Shown here: positions 7,702 to 14,878 of the stretch, one piece after another | Numbering within the stretch: position 1 is the stretch's first letter | How the letters are laid out: each line of letters opens with the position of its first letter | Assembly (NCBI GenBank): GCA_964415185.1 | Contig: CAYPZI010000045.1 | Coordinates: 1-20,775, forward strand | Reading direction: 5' to 3' | Source of the DNA: CAYVBJ01 sp964415185 | GTDB lineage: Bacteria > Bacteroidota > Rhodothermia > Balneolales > Balneolaceae | Length of the DNA stretch: 20,775 nt | Notes under the pieces: model-generated | What the model was told of the DNA's origin: nothing | Database searches by the model: none | The model's input: only the letters and a program-made list of their open reading frames with translations | Position numbers and translations under genes: made by a program

Positions 7702-9158
7702 TTATTAACCGGCAATTGAACCCGGAAACAGGCGCCTCCTTTATTTCTGTTTGAGGCTTTGATTTTGCCGTTGTGCTGTTCGATAATATTTTTGGATATG
7801 GCCAGGCCAAGCCCAAGTCCGAATATGGAACCGGTGTGTTTTGAAGTTACGTTTGGCTCAAAAATCTTATCCAGCATATCTTCAGGTATCCCCTGTCCGC
7901 TGTCACAAATTGCCACCGAAATCCAGCCTGACTCTTCCCGGCAGGTGATTTCGAGAGAACCTCTTTTCCCCATGGCATCAGCCGCATTCAGGATGATGTT
8001 AGTCCAGACCTGGTTCATTGCAGCCGGATTCGCTTCGATTTTTGGCACCTCCTGAAGGTCGAGCTTCACATCGTAATATTTGATTCGATTGCTTGTAAGC
8101 TGAAGCGTATCGTGAATTCCTTCCCTGATATCAATCACTTCCGTTTTCTCTTCCGAATCGCTCCGGCTGTAACTTTTAAGGCTGCGAACCAGGTTTGCGA
8201 TTCTGTTTCCTGATGAGTCAATATTTCTGAAAAGACGGCCCATTTCAAAATATTCAGCACAAAACTCGATCCACTCCCTGTCAACCGGTTTGTGAGATTT
8301 CAGGGAATCCAGTACTTCGTCCGATACCTGGGCAAGAGTACGGATCTTATTTCTCGGAAGATCGGCAAAATCCTTTTCGATGGAATTCATCTTATGCCTT
8401 ATCGCTCTTGTGTCGGGAAAGCCTGTTTTTTTACCCTCCTCAAAAAACCTGCCTGCCAATTTTTTAAGATCTTTTTCAATATCCGCATATTCCATCCAGT
8501 CGGTTATACGGGTTTCGAGAGTTTCAACAGAGCGAATCAAAGCAGCCGTCGGATTGTTCACTTCATGTGCAAAGCCGGCTACAAGCTGGCCGAGCGTTGC
8601 CATTTTCTCCTGGTATATCAGTTTATTTTGTGCCTCCTTTAAATCTTCGTACAGCTTTTTCAGTTCATTTCTCTCTTTGTTCAGTTCCTGATTTACCGAT
8701 TCCAGTTTCATTTTCAAGATGATACTTTGCCTGTATCGTTCAAGCAAATTGGCAAGTATCACTTCGTCAAGGTATTCCTGCATTTCGGGATGCTTTTCGA
8801 AGAGCTCTTCCATTTCCCTGCCCGGAATTTTCAAAACCTTCACCTCGGTTTCCGTTTTTGCAGTAGTTAGTGACGGATACCGGGTCGTAAATGAAATAAT
8901 ACCGATAAGCGCGCCGGGCTGCAGCCTGCTTACTGAAAACTCCTGGTCGGTGTAGGGCTTAACCTTGTAGAGATTTACAATGCCCTCAAGCAAAATATAG
9001 ATATCATGAAGCGGATCACCTTCATTAAAAAGCACTGTTCCGGCCGGATAGGTGCTAAAATAACTGGCTGAGCTGCCATCACTGTCGATAACCGAGCGAA
9101 TCATATTAATTACTTCACTGCGGTCTTCAAGCCATTTTGAACCGAATATAAATTTCAT
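7689..9158 (-). CDS. Soluble histidine kinase with degenerate cyclic-nucleotide-binding (CNBD) sensor
   Basis: Protein of 489 residues without membrane helices. Residues ~28-135 form a CRP/CNBD-type beta-roll (FNEGDPLHDIYILLEG). In hand alignment with CRP the two cAMP-contact residues, Glu72 and Arg82, are Ile87 and a non-arginine (segment YPSLTTA), so canonical cAMP binding is doubtful. A coiled coil at ~145-185 follows. The H-box FAHEVNNPTAALIR gives His198. The second dimerisation helix (NRIANLVRSLKSYSR) starts only at ~318, leaving ~60 extra residues inside the usual two-helix hairpin. The ATPase boxes are NIILNAADAM (Asn391), DSGQGIP and GLGLGLAIS. There is no receiver domain. It sits 31 bases behind hemC on the same strand and probably belongs to the hem transcript. 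The 3' end overlaps the convergent aldehyde dehydrogenase by 13 bases. Its cognate regulator is not adjacent. Confidence 0.88.
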   Translation of the reverse strand: MKFIFGSKWLEDRSEVINMIRSVIDSDGSSASYFSTYPAGTVLFNEGDPLHDIYILLEGIVNLYKVKPYTDQEFSVSRLQPGALIGIISFTTRYPSLTTAKTETEVKVLKIPGREMEELFEKHPEMQEYLDEVILANLLERYRQSIILKMKLESVNQELNKERNELKKLYEDLKEAQNKLIYQEKMATLGQLVAGFAHEVNNPTAALIRSVETLETRITDWMEYADIEKDLKKLAGRFFEEGKKTGFPDTRAIRHKMNSIEKDFADLPRNKIRTLAQVSDEVLDSLKSHKPVDREWIEFCAEYFEMGRLFRNIDSSGNRIANLVRSLKSYSRSDSEEKTEVIDIREGIHDTLQLTSNRIKYYDVKLDLQEVPKIEANPAAMNQVWTNIILNAADAMGKRGSLEITCREESGWISVAICDSGQGIPEDMLDKIFEPNVTSKHTGSIFGLGLGLAISKNIIEQHNGKIKASNRNKGGACFRVQLPVNNHFT

Positions 9159-9189
9159 GATTTCACTATAAAAGCCATTACTGCTGGTC

Positions 9190-10089
9190 TCAGATCAGAT
9201 CTTTGGCACCCTTGCCGAGCAGTTCCCGGCCGGCCCTTTTGCCCAACCCGGCAAAGCTCTCAACATCTGATTCCAGTTCAATATCATACTGTAGTGTACC
9301 GTCAATTGAAAGAACAACTGCATAAAGGTGAACCTTTTCATCTAAAATTTCGGCATATGCTCCTACGGGCGCACTGCAGCCTGCTTCCAGTTCGTGCAGC
9401 AGGTCTCTCTCGATTTTAGTACAAATAACAGTTTCCTGATGATTAAGCGGCTTGCAAATATTTGCCAATTCGGTAGCATCTTCACTCACTACTATAGCAA
9501 GTGCACCCTGGGCAGGGGCAGGCACCATCCAGTCGAGATACATGCTGATATGCTTTTCCAGCCCGATACGCTGCAAACCGGATGCAGCAAAAACAGCCCC
9601 GTGCCATTTGTTATCCCTGACCTTTTGCAACCTTGTATTCACATTGCCCCTGATATCGGTAATCGTGTGGTTGGGATACCTGTGCAGCCACTGAGCCTTT
9701 CGGCGGTTACTTCCCGTTGCAATTACCGCTTCCGTGCCCGGATTGTTCAGAAAACCTGTTCCAAGCGGAGCCACCAGGGTGTCTCTCGGATCGTGGCGCC
9801 GGGGAACTGCAGCAACCTTTAAAGGAAGCGGGTTATCTGTCGGCAAATCTTTAAATGAATGGACTGCAAGATCAATTTCTCCGCTGAGCAACGCATCATC
9901 AAGAGCTTTTGTAAATACGCCTTTGCCTCCCATTTCGGCAAGGGGTGTGGTTAAATCCAGGTCGCCTTCCGATTTGATGTGAACCAGTTCATATGAAATT
10001 CCCTTTTCAGCAAGCAAATCGCCAATGAAACCGGCCTGCCATAAAGCCAGCTCACTGTCTCTCGTTCCGATTCGTACATTTTTTATCAT
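9190..10089 (-). CDS. hemC: Porphobilinogen deaminase (hydroxymethylbilane synthase)
   Basis: HemC polymerises four porphobilinogen molecules into hydroxymethylbilane in the cytosol, an early common step of tetrapyrrole synthesis. The 299-residue length is typical. Visible marks are RIGTRDSELALWQA at the N-terminus, DLAVHSFKDLP with catalytic Asp73 (usual motif DIAVHSMKD), GSNRRKAQWL and DIRGNVNTRL (arginine-rich cofactor and substrate sites), PAPAQGALAI, and EAGCSAPVG, where Cys238 carries the dipyrromethane cofactor. The ATG overlaps the hemA stop in an ATGA, so translational coupling is likely. It is the third gene of hemH-hemA-hemC, followed 31 bases later by the CNBD kinase. Confidence 0.97.
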   Translation of the reverse strand: MIKNVRIGTRDSELALWQAGFIGDLLAEKGISYELVHIKSEGDLDLTTPLAEMGGKGVFTKALDDALLSGEIDLAVHSFKDLPTDNPLPLKVAAVPRRHDPRDTLVAPLGTGFLNNPGTEAVIATGSNRRKAQWLHRYPNHTITDIRGNVNTRLQKVRDNKWHGAVFAASGLQRIGLEKHISMYLDWMVPAPAQGALAIVVSEDATELANICKPLNHQETVICTKIERDLLHELEAGCSAPVGAYAEILDEKVHLYAVVLSIDGTLQYDIELESDVESFAGLGKRAGRELLGKGAKDLI

Positions 10090-11345
10090 TCAGATCCGAT
10101 ACCATTTTTCAGTTTAAACATTTGCGAAACCAGCTCTGTTACTTCCTCTGAATCATGGTGATCCCTCAAATGCTCAATACTGTAGGCGGCAATCTTGTTT
10201 ACAATTCTGCGTGTCAGGTTATCGACGTTATCGATATCAGTACCTGCTATTTTATTCCTGAAAAATTCCAGTTCTTCATCCCTTATGGCTTCGAATTTTT
10301 GGGTAAGGGCTTTTATGGTGGGCACAACTTTTTGCTGTTTCAGCCACAGTTTATAGTCACAGATTTCCTCCTCAATAATTTTCTTTACAAGGGGAACCTG
10401 TTTTTCACGTTTTCGGTAGGCTTCATCGGTAACATCACTCAGCATATCCATATTGGCCACGCTCACAAAAGAGTATTCAGCAACATTCGGGTGAATATTT
10501 CGCGGTACAGAAAGATCGAGCATGATCTTCGGTTTAGGGTCTTGCAGTGAAGGTGCCAGGTGTTCAGGCAGGATCACCGGTTCATGAGATCCCGTAGCAA
10601 CTATTACCAGGTCAGCATCTTTAATCTGATCCGGCAACTTTTCCATATCGGCAACTTCCACGTTGAATTTTTCTGCCACAAATTCAGCTTTATCCCGTGT
10701 CCTGTTGATCAGGGTAAGCTTACCGGCCCCGAGGTTAACAAGATTCTTACAGGTTACCTTTCCGATTTTCCCGGTTCCTACCAGCAAAATATTTTTCTCA
10801 TACAGGTTTTTAAACGTTTTCATTGCAAAACGTACGGCTGCATATGCCACCGTTGCGGCTCCGTGTCCGAGAGATGTTTCACTGCGCGATCTCTTGTGTG
10901 CCCTGAATACATGCTGCATCATTCGGTGCAGTTCACCTGAAACCAGGTTTTCAGAAGCCGAAAGTTCATAACCTTCTTTTACCTGTTGTATAATTTGGAG
11001 ATCACCCAGGATTTGAGAATCAAGCCCTGTGGCGACCCTGAAATAGTGATTGACGGCAGCAAGGCCTTTCAATTCAAAGCCATACTTATGAAATTCATCC
11101 AGGTTGCCGTTTGAATAGGTTACCAATAGCCTGATCATTTCTTCAGGGGAAGCGTGTTCGGCAATCATTTCGGTACGGTTGCAGGTAGAAACAAGAATGA
11201 TGCTCTCAATTCCCTCACGCCGGGCTCCGTCCAGTAGCAATCGCTGGCTGGAAGAACTTAAGCTGAAGCGTTCTCTTACTTCAACCGGAGCTTCCCAGTG
11301 GTTAATTCCGATGACCGTAAAATTTTCAATTTTAGGTTGTATCAT
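10086..11345 (-). CDS. hemA: Glutamyl-tRNA reductase
   Basis: HemA reduces glutamyl-tRNA(Glu) with NADPH to glutamate-1-semialdehyde, the committed and usually regulated step of the C5 haem pathway. It has 419 residues, normal for the family. The catalytic domain shows VSTCNRTE with nucleophile Cys55, then GLDSQILGDLQIIQQVKEGY. The NADPH domain has LLVGTGKIGK (~188-197). A C-terminal helical dimerisation domain runs from ~310. The start ATGA overlaps the hemH stop, and its own stop overlaps the hemC start. The N-terminus (VIGINHWEAPVEVRER) aligns with the family opening and supports this start. No hemL, hemB, hemD or hemE lies in the window, so the remaining steps are encoded elsewhere. Confidence 0.97.
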   Translation of the reverse strand: MIQPKIENFTVIGINHWEAPVEVRERFSLSSSSQRLLLDGARREGIESIILVSTCNRTEMIAEHASPEEMIRLLVTYSNGNLDEFHKYGFELKGLAAVNHYFRVATGLDSQILGDLQIIQQVKEGYELSASENLVSGELHRMMQHVFRAHKRSRSETSLGHGAATVAYAAVRFAMKTFKNLYEKNILLVGTGKIGKVTCKNLVNLGAGKLTLINRTRDKAEFVAEKFNVEVADMEKLPDQIKDADLVIVATGSHEPVILPEHLAPSLQDPKPKIMLDLSVPRNIHPNVAEYSFVSVANMDMLSDVTDEAYRKREKQVPLVKKIIEEEICDYKLWLKQQKVVPTIKALTQKFEAIRDEELEFFRNKIAGTDIDNVDNLTRRIVNKIAAYSIEHLRDHHDSEEVTELVSQMFKLKNGIGSE

Positions 11346-12475
11346 TCTTTTACTGCTATTTCTTTGCTGCTTTTTGATTTTGTCTTTTTCTCTGTCTCCT
11401 GAATATTGATCTCGCCCGTTTCATATTTAATTCTATCCAGAACCTCGTCAGCAAGTGCCCGGATAAAATAAGGATGATCATTCAATCCTTCCATAACTGT
11501 AATATTTTCAAAACTTAGGCCTTTTTCTTCCATCTCTTCAGGCAATTCCACACCCAGCTCATACAATGTTTCGATGTGATCAGTTACAAAAGCAATGGGA
11601 ATCATTAGTAAATTTTTTATACCGTAATTCAGATGACGCTCCACCAAATCAACTGTATTCGGCTGGGTCCACTTTTGCGGTCCCACTTTCGACTGATATC
11701 CAAGCCAATACGAATTCTTTCGCGCTCTTAATTTCATCACAGCTTCCACCGTCTCCTTGATTTCAACCGTATATGGATCACCGCTGCGCACCTCAAGCAA
11801 CGGGGTACCGTGAGCACTGAAAACAAGATGAGTTTTTTGGGCTGTGTCGTCACCCATTTTCGCCAGTGATTCATCAATGCGCTCATTGATAGCTGCCAGG
11901 TACGCAGGATTACGATGATAGTTTTTAATATGGAACTCTTTCCATGGGGTATCGGCACCAAACCTTTTTTGTCGAATGGTCTCCCAGTCCCGGAAACTGC
12001 TCCCGGTTGTTGTCCAAGAAAATTGTGGGTAGAGCGGCAGGAAAACGGCGTGCGTAATCCCATCGGCTTCCATATCATCCATTACCGTATCGGCAAAAGG
12101 AATCCAGTAACGCATGCAGGTATACACCTTGACATCCGTATGATTAAGCGTTTCATTCATTTTTTTTTCAAGAGCACGCCGCTGTTTTTCGGTAAGTCCG
12201 TTAATCGGCGAACAGCAATCGGACACAACTTTATTCTGACGGTTATAACAGTGACGGTTACCTGTACAGCCATTTGGGCAGCCGTTAATTTCCTTGTAAT
12301 CTTCAGCCACATTCGGAGCCCTGAATTTTGAAATCAGGTTTGCAAAAGTATTTTGAAACCGCCCGCCTCCAAGCTTGATAATATCTTCATCGCTGAACAA
12401 ATTATATAAAAAATCGCGTACGTTTTCACTGTGGGTTGGACCACCCAGGTTCATAAGTACAATTCCCAATCGCAT
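11342..12475 (-). CDS. hemH: Ferrochelatase with internal cysteine-rich ([2Fe-2S]-type) insert
   Basis: HemH inserts Fe2+ into protoporphyrin (or coproporphyrin). It has 377 residues. The N-terminus LMNLGGP is standard. FSAHGTP gives the active-site His222, and TDHIETLYELG gives the acidic Glu302. Between the family's Tyr-rich segment and the SPINGLTEKQ motif there is an insert with five cysteines (Cys66, 70, 76, 87, 88). This matches the position and ~20-residue size reported for the internal-cluster [2Fe-2S] ferrochelatases, of which the Myxococcus xanthus enzyme is the studied example. Cluster binding here is inferred. The last ~25 residues are a Lys/Ser/Glu-rich tail. It is the first gene of the hem operon, with a perfect 16-bp palindrome 46-61 bases upstream of its start. 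Confidence 0.95.
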   Translation of the reverse strand: MRLGIVLMNLGGPTHSENVRDFLYNLFSDEDIIKLGGGRFQNTFANLISKFRAPNVAEDYKEINGCPNGCTGNRHCYNRQNKVVSDCCSPINGLTEKQRRALEKKMNETLNHTDVKVYTCMRYWIPFADTVMDDMEADGITHAVFLPLYPQFSWTTTGSSFRDWETIRQKRFGADTPWKEFHIKNYHRNPAYLAAINERIDESLAKMGDDTAQKTHLVFSAHGTPLLEVRSGDPYTVEIKETVEAVMKLRARKNSYWLGYQSKVGPQKWTQPNTVDLVERHLNYGIKNLLMIPIAFVTDHIETLYELGVELPEEMEEKGLSFENITVMEGLNDHPYFIRALADEVLDRIKYETGEINIQETEKKTKSKSSKEIAVKE

Positions 12476-12520
12476 GCTATGACTGTATAAATCGATTTGT
12501 GGCTATTATTCTACGTTGTT

Positions 12521-12536
12521 AATAAACCGGTTTATT
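12521..12536. promoter_or_regulatory. Perfect 16-bp palindrome upstream of hemH (candidate operator)
   Basis: AATAAACCGGTTTATT is an exact inverted repeat with no spacer, lying 46-61 bases upstream of the hemH start codon. That is where the promoter of the hem operon should be. The size and symmetry fit a homodimeric regulator site. The regulator is unknown, and the sequence does not resemble a canonical Fur box to my eye. Confidence 0.45.
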
Positions 12537-12611
12537 GTGAAGAGAAAGTGAAGAGGCAGGGTGCAACATTTTATATTTTTATCCTGAAATTGACTTGATA
12601 TCGACGGCAAA

Positions 12612-12655
12612 ATGCCTGTTTAGTGATCGGATAAGTGTTTTTTAATAACAGGCAT
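12612..12655. repeat. 9-bp inverted repeat with 26-bp spacer
   Basis: ATGCCTGTT (12612-12620) and AACAGGCAT (12647-12655) are exact reverse complements in the middle of the hemH-aquaporin gap. They could be paired operator half-sites or a long-loop hairpin. No U-tract follows on either strand that would make it a clear terminator. Confidence 0.35.
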
Positions 12656-12764
12656 ATTGAACTATTTTGCTGTTTAAATGTTAACTCATCCGAGGACTGT
12701 TCTTCACTTATTTTCATTATTTTGAAACTGCCGCCTAAATCAGGCTCATGATTTTTAATATGAA

Positions 12765-12796
12765 TTGACAAAAAATTTGATAAATAAATCTATATA
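12765..12796 (+). promoter_or_regulatory. Possible sigma70-like promoter for the aquaporin gene
   Basis: TTGACA (12765-12770) is a perfect -35 hexamer. The best -10-like match with near-standard spacing is TCTATA at 12789-12794 (18-bp spacer), overlapped by TATATA at 12791-12796. It would give a leader of roughly 55 bases that includes the inverted repeat at 12815-12837. The primary sigma factor of Bacteroidota often prefers other elements, so support is modest. Confidence 0.35.
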
Positions 12797-12814
12797 TTCC
12801 ACGAGCGTCATACC

Positions 12815-12837
12815 TGTATCAGCTTGCTAATGATACA
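12815..12837 (+). promoter_or_regulatory. Inverted repeat in the aquaporin leader
   Basis: TGTATCA (12815-12821) and TGATACA (12831-12837) are exact reverse complements around a 9-base loop, 18-40 bases before the aquaporin ATG. It lies between the predicted promoter and the start codon. It could be a repressor operator or an mRNA hairpin near the ribosome site. Confidence 0.4.
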
Positions 12838-12855
12838 AGATAAATTGATCTCTAC

Positions 12856-13476
12856 ATGATAAAAAAATATGCGGCGGAGTTTATCGGAACATTTTTTATT
12901 GTTCTAACAGTCGGATTAACGTCCGATCCGCTTGCTATCGGTATCTTAATAACAGCTCTTGTCTATATTTGGGGAAATAGCTCGGGGGCTCATTTTAACC
13001 CTGCCATTACCTTGTCGTTTTGGGCAGACGGCATTATGTCAACGCGCGAATCGGTGGTGATTACTACCGGACAGATATTGGGTGCTTTTGCCGGGGCTGA
13101 ACTTGTACTTTATCTAAGCGGGTCTGCCTATGTAGCCGTTCCCTCCGATTCGATCTCTCCTTTTCAGTTTGCCGTGATCCAGTTTTTGTTCACTTTTATC
13201 CTGGTCATGGTCTACTTGATGTTATTTAATACCGAACGTTTCCGGAAGAACAACGTTCACGGCATTGTTATCGGGCTGACCTATTTTTCAATATTTGCCA
13301 TCACGGCTCCGCTAACCGGCATCGGGTACAACCCTGCATTATCTATAGGTTTTTCGACTTTTGAAGTATTGCTGGGAGGCAGTTCCTATGTTCACTTGCC
13401 TGTATATATTCTCGGGCCGTTGCTTGCCGGATGGGCCGGTTCGTATGCTTTCCGGTTCTTTGAGCCATTTGAATAA
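12856..13476 (+). CDS. Aquaporin/MIP-family channel with NPAL in place of NPAR
   Basis: Small MIP channel of 206 residues with six hydrophobic segments; family members are usually ~230-280. The first half-helix motif is SGAHFNPAITL (NPA at 48-50), the second GIGYNPALSIG (NPA at 159-161). The residue after the second NPA is Leu162, where nearly all aquaporins and glycerol facilitators have the selectivity-filter arginine. Hand alignment with AqpZ suggests the other filter positions are ~Tyr37, ~Phe147 and ~Ile156, which would make a hydrophobic filter. Substrate therefore cannot be assumed to be water. The first segment (EFIGTFFIVLTVG) is typical and supports the start. The gene converges on the two-component kinase with only 4 bases between stops. 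Confidence 0.87.
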   Translation: MIKKYAAEFIGTFFIVLTVGLTSDPLAIGILITALVYIWGNSSGAHFNPAITLSFWADGIMSTRESVVITTGQILGAFAGAELVLYLSGSAYVAVPSDSISPFQFAVIQFLFTFILVMVYLMLFNTERFRKNNVHGIVIGLTYFSIFAITAPLTGIGYNPALSIGFSTFEVLLGGSSYVHLPVYILGPLLAGWAGSYAFRFFEPFE

Positions 13477-13480
13477 ACCC

Positions 13481-14878
13481 TTATTCTGCCCTTGGAAGAC
13501 CGAAGCTGAATAAAGAGCCTTTACCCGGCCGGCTTTCAACTTCAATATCGGAACCGTGAGCGTTTAAAATACTTTTTACTACGGAAAGGCCGAGCCCGGT
13601 TCCGCCCTGATCTCTCGAACGGGCCTTGTCGGTACGGTAAAACCGGTCAAACAACCGCTCGAGGTGCTCCTCCGAAATACCGATTCCCGTATCGATCACC
13701 TGCACAACGGCTTTATCCAAGTCTGCAACCGCAGAAATTTCAACACTGCCATCGTTTGTATATTTTATGGCATTTGAGGCAAGATTTTCAATTACCTGCT
13801 CGATTTTTCCCGGATCCGCTTCCACCATCACGGTTTTTTTCGTATCCACTTTAAATTGAAGCCCTTTTTCTTCGGCGGCCGGCCTTAAAAGTTCATCAAT
13901 TTGCTTGAATATGTCTGAAAGGTTGAATTTCTCTTTCCGGATAAAAAATTCATCGGAATCGTACCGCTGCAATGTAACAAGGTCTTTAAACAACCTGCTG
14001 ATTCGCTCGGTTTGCCTGATAGCTATATTCAGGTAGTGATTGCGCTGCTTTTTGTCCAAATTGTTCATCTGAAGCATTTCAAGCGAACCGGCAATAGTAT
14101 GAAGCGGGTTGCGAAGCTCATGTGTGATATCCGCAAAAAACTGGCCCTGTTTTTCGTATATATTTTGAAGCCGGCGATTGTCTTCACGTAAGCGGGATGC
14201 CATTTGATTCAGTGAATTGGCCAGTTTTCCAAATTCATCCTCGCGGTCAAGCCGCAGGGTTTGCGAAACATCTCCGTCGGCAATTTCGCCGGCGGCTTTT
14301 TCAAGCTGAAGAATCGGCTTTGTAAGGTACCTTGCAAACCAGATACTTACCAATATCACAAGAGCAATTGAAACAAACATGCCGGTATAAATAATCCACC
14401 GGATTGTCTTGATAGGCTCATATAGCTGCTCTTTTAACTGGCTTACCTGCAGAAATGCAGCAGGATTTTGGGAGCCGTGCAGTGAGGCAAAAGAATATAT
14501 TTTTTCCGACTGTGAATCATTGCTTACAATTACCGTATCCCTTCCGGCAAGTTTTGAAATCATATCATCCGGAAAAATGCCTGCCGCATCCGATTTTTCA
14601 TGATAGGGTACGGAAACAAAAAGAATCCCATCGGTATCATATACTGCAATCCTGTAACCCGAGGCAATAGCTGCCTCATTTAAATGGGTTTCGAAAATAT
14701 CATTGTATTGAAGGGTTTCAATTGTAAGTCTCAGCCATTCGGTATCACTCCGCAGATTATTTGACCCCTCATCTATCAAAAAATTCCGGATAAACAGAAT
14801 GGAATAGCTGCTGATTGCCGTAATACCAAAAATCAGCAGAAGTATGAACGTCCATGCCAGTTTTGATCGGATACTCAT
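13481..14878 (-). CDS. Membrane sensor histidine kinase (HAMP-HisKA-HATPase), two-component pair
   Basis: Classical 465-residue sensor kinase. Membrane helix 1 is at ~8-31. A periplasmic domain spans ~32-158 and has the PAS/Cache-like strand AVYDTDGILF. Helix 2 is at ~161-181. A HAMP domain follows (~182-235), including the DREDEFGKLANSLNQM signature. The H-box FADITHELRNPLHTIAG gives His253. The HATPase_c boxes are NLASNAIKY, DTGIGIS and GGTGLGLSVV. Its ATG overlaps the stop of the upstream response regulator by 4 bases (ATGA), so the pair is co-expressed and almost certainly cognate. The signal is unknown. The stop is 4 bases from the convergent aquaporin stop, with no terminator visible between. 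Confidence 0.94.
   Translation of the reverse strand: MSIRSKLAWTFILLLIFGITAISSYSILFIRNFLIDEGSNNLRSDTEWLRLTIETLQYNDIFETHLNEAAIASGYRIAVYDTDGILFVSVPYHEKSDAAGIFPDDMISKLAGRDTVIVSNDSQSEKIYSFASLHGSQNPAAFLQVSQLKEQLYEPIKTIRWIIYTGMFVSIALVILVSIWFARYLTKPILQLEKAAGEIADGDVSQTLRLDREDEFGKLANSLNQMASRLREDNRRLQNIYEKQGQFFADITHELRNPLHTIAGSLEMLQMNNLDKKQRNHYLNIAIRQTERISRLFKDLVTLQRYDSDEFFIRKEKFNLSDIFKQIDELLRPAAEEKGLQFKVDTKKTVMVEADPGKIEQVIENLASNAIKYTNDGSVEISAVADLDKAVVQVIDTGIGISEEHLERLFDRFYRTDKARSRDQGGTGLGLSVVKSILNAHGSDIEVESRPGKGSLFSFGLPRAE

Larger units (their letters stand above)
12476..12855. other. Divergent regulatory gap between hemH and the aquaporin gene
   Basis: A 380-base gene-free region between divergent starts. 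It holds the palindrome upstream of hemH (12521-12536), a wide inverted repeat (12612-12655), a possible sigma70-like promoter near 12765 and a hairpin just before the aquaporin (12815-12837). A 66-codon minus-strand frame at 12571-12771 has no recognisable features and I do not call it a gene. Confidence 0.6.

Noticed and set aside
12571..12771. 66-codon minus-strand frame in the hemH-aquaporin gap
   Set aside because: No recognisable motif, no ribosome site, and it spans an inverted repeat and the putative aquaporin promoter.
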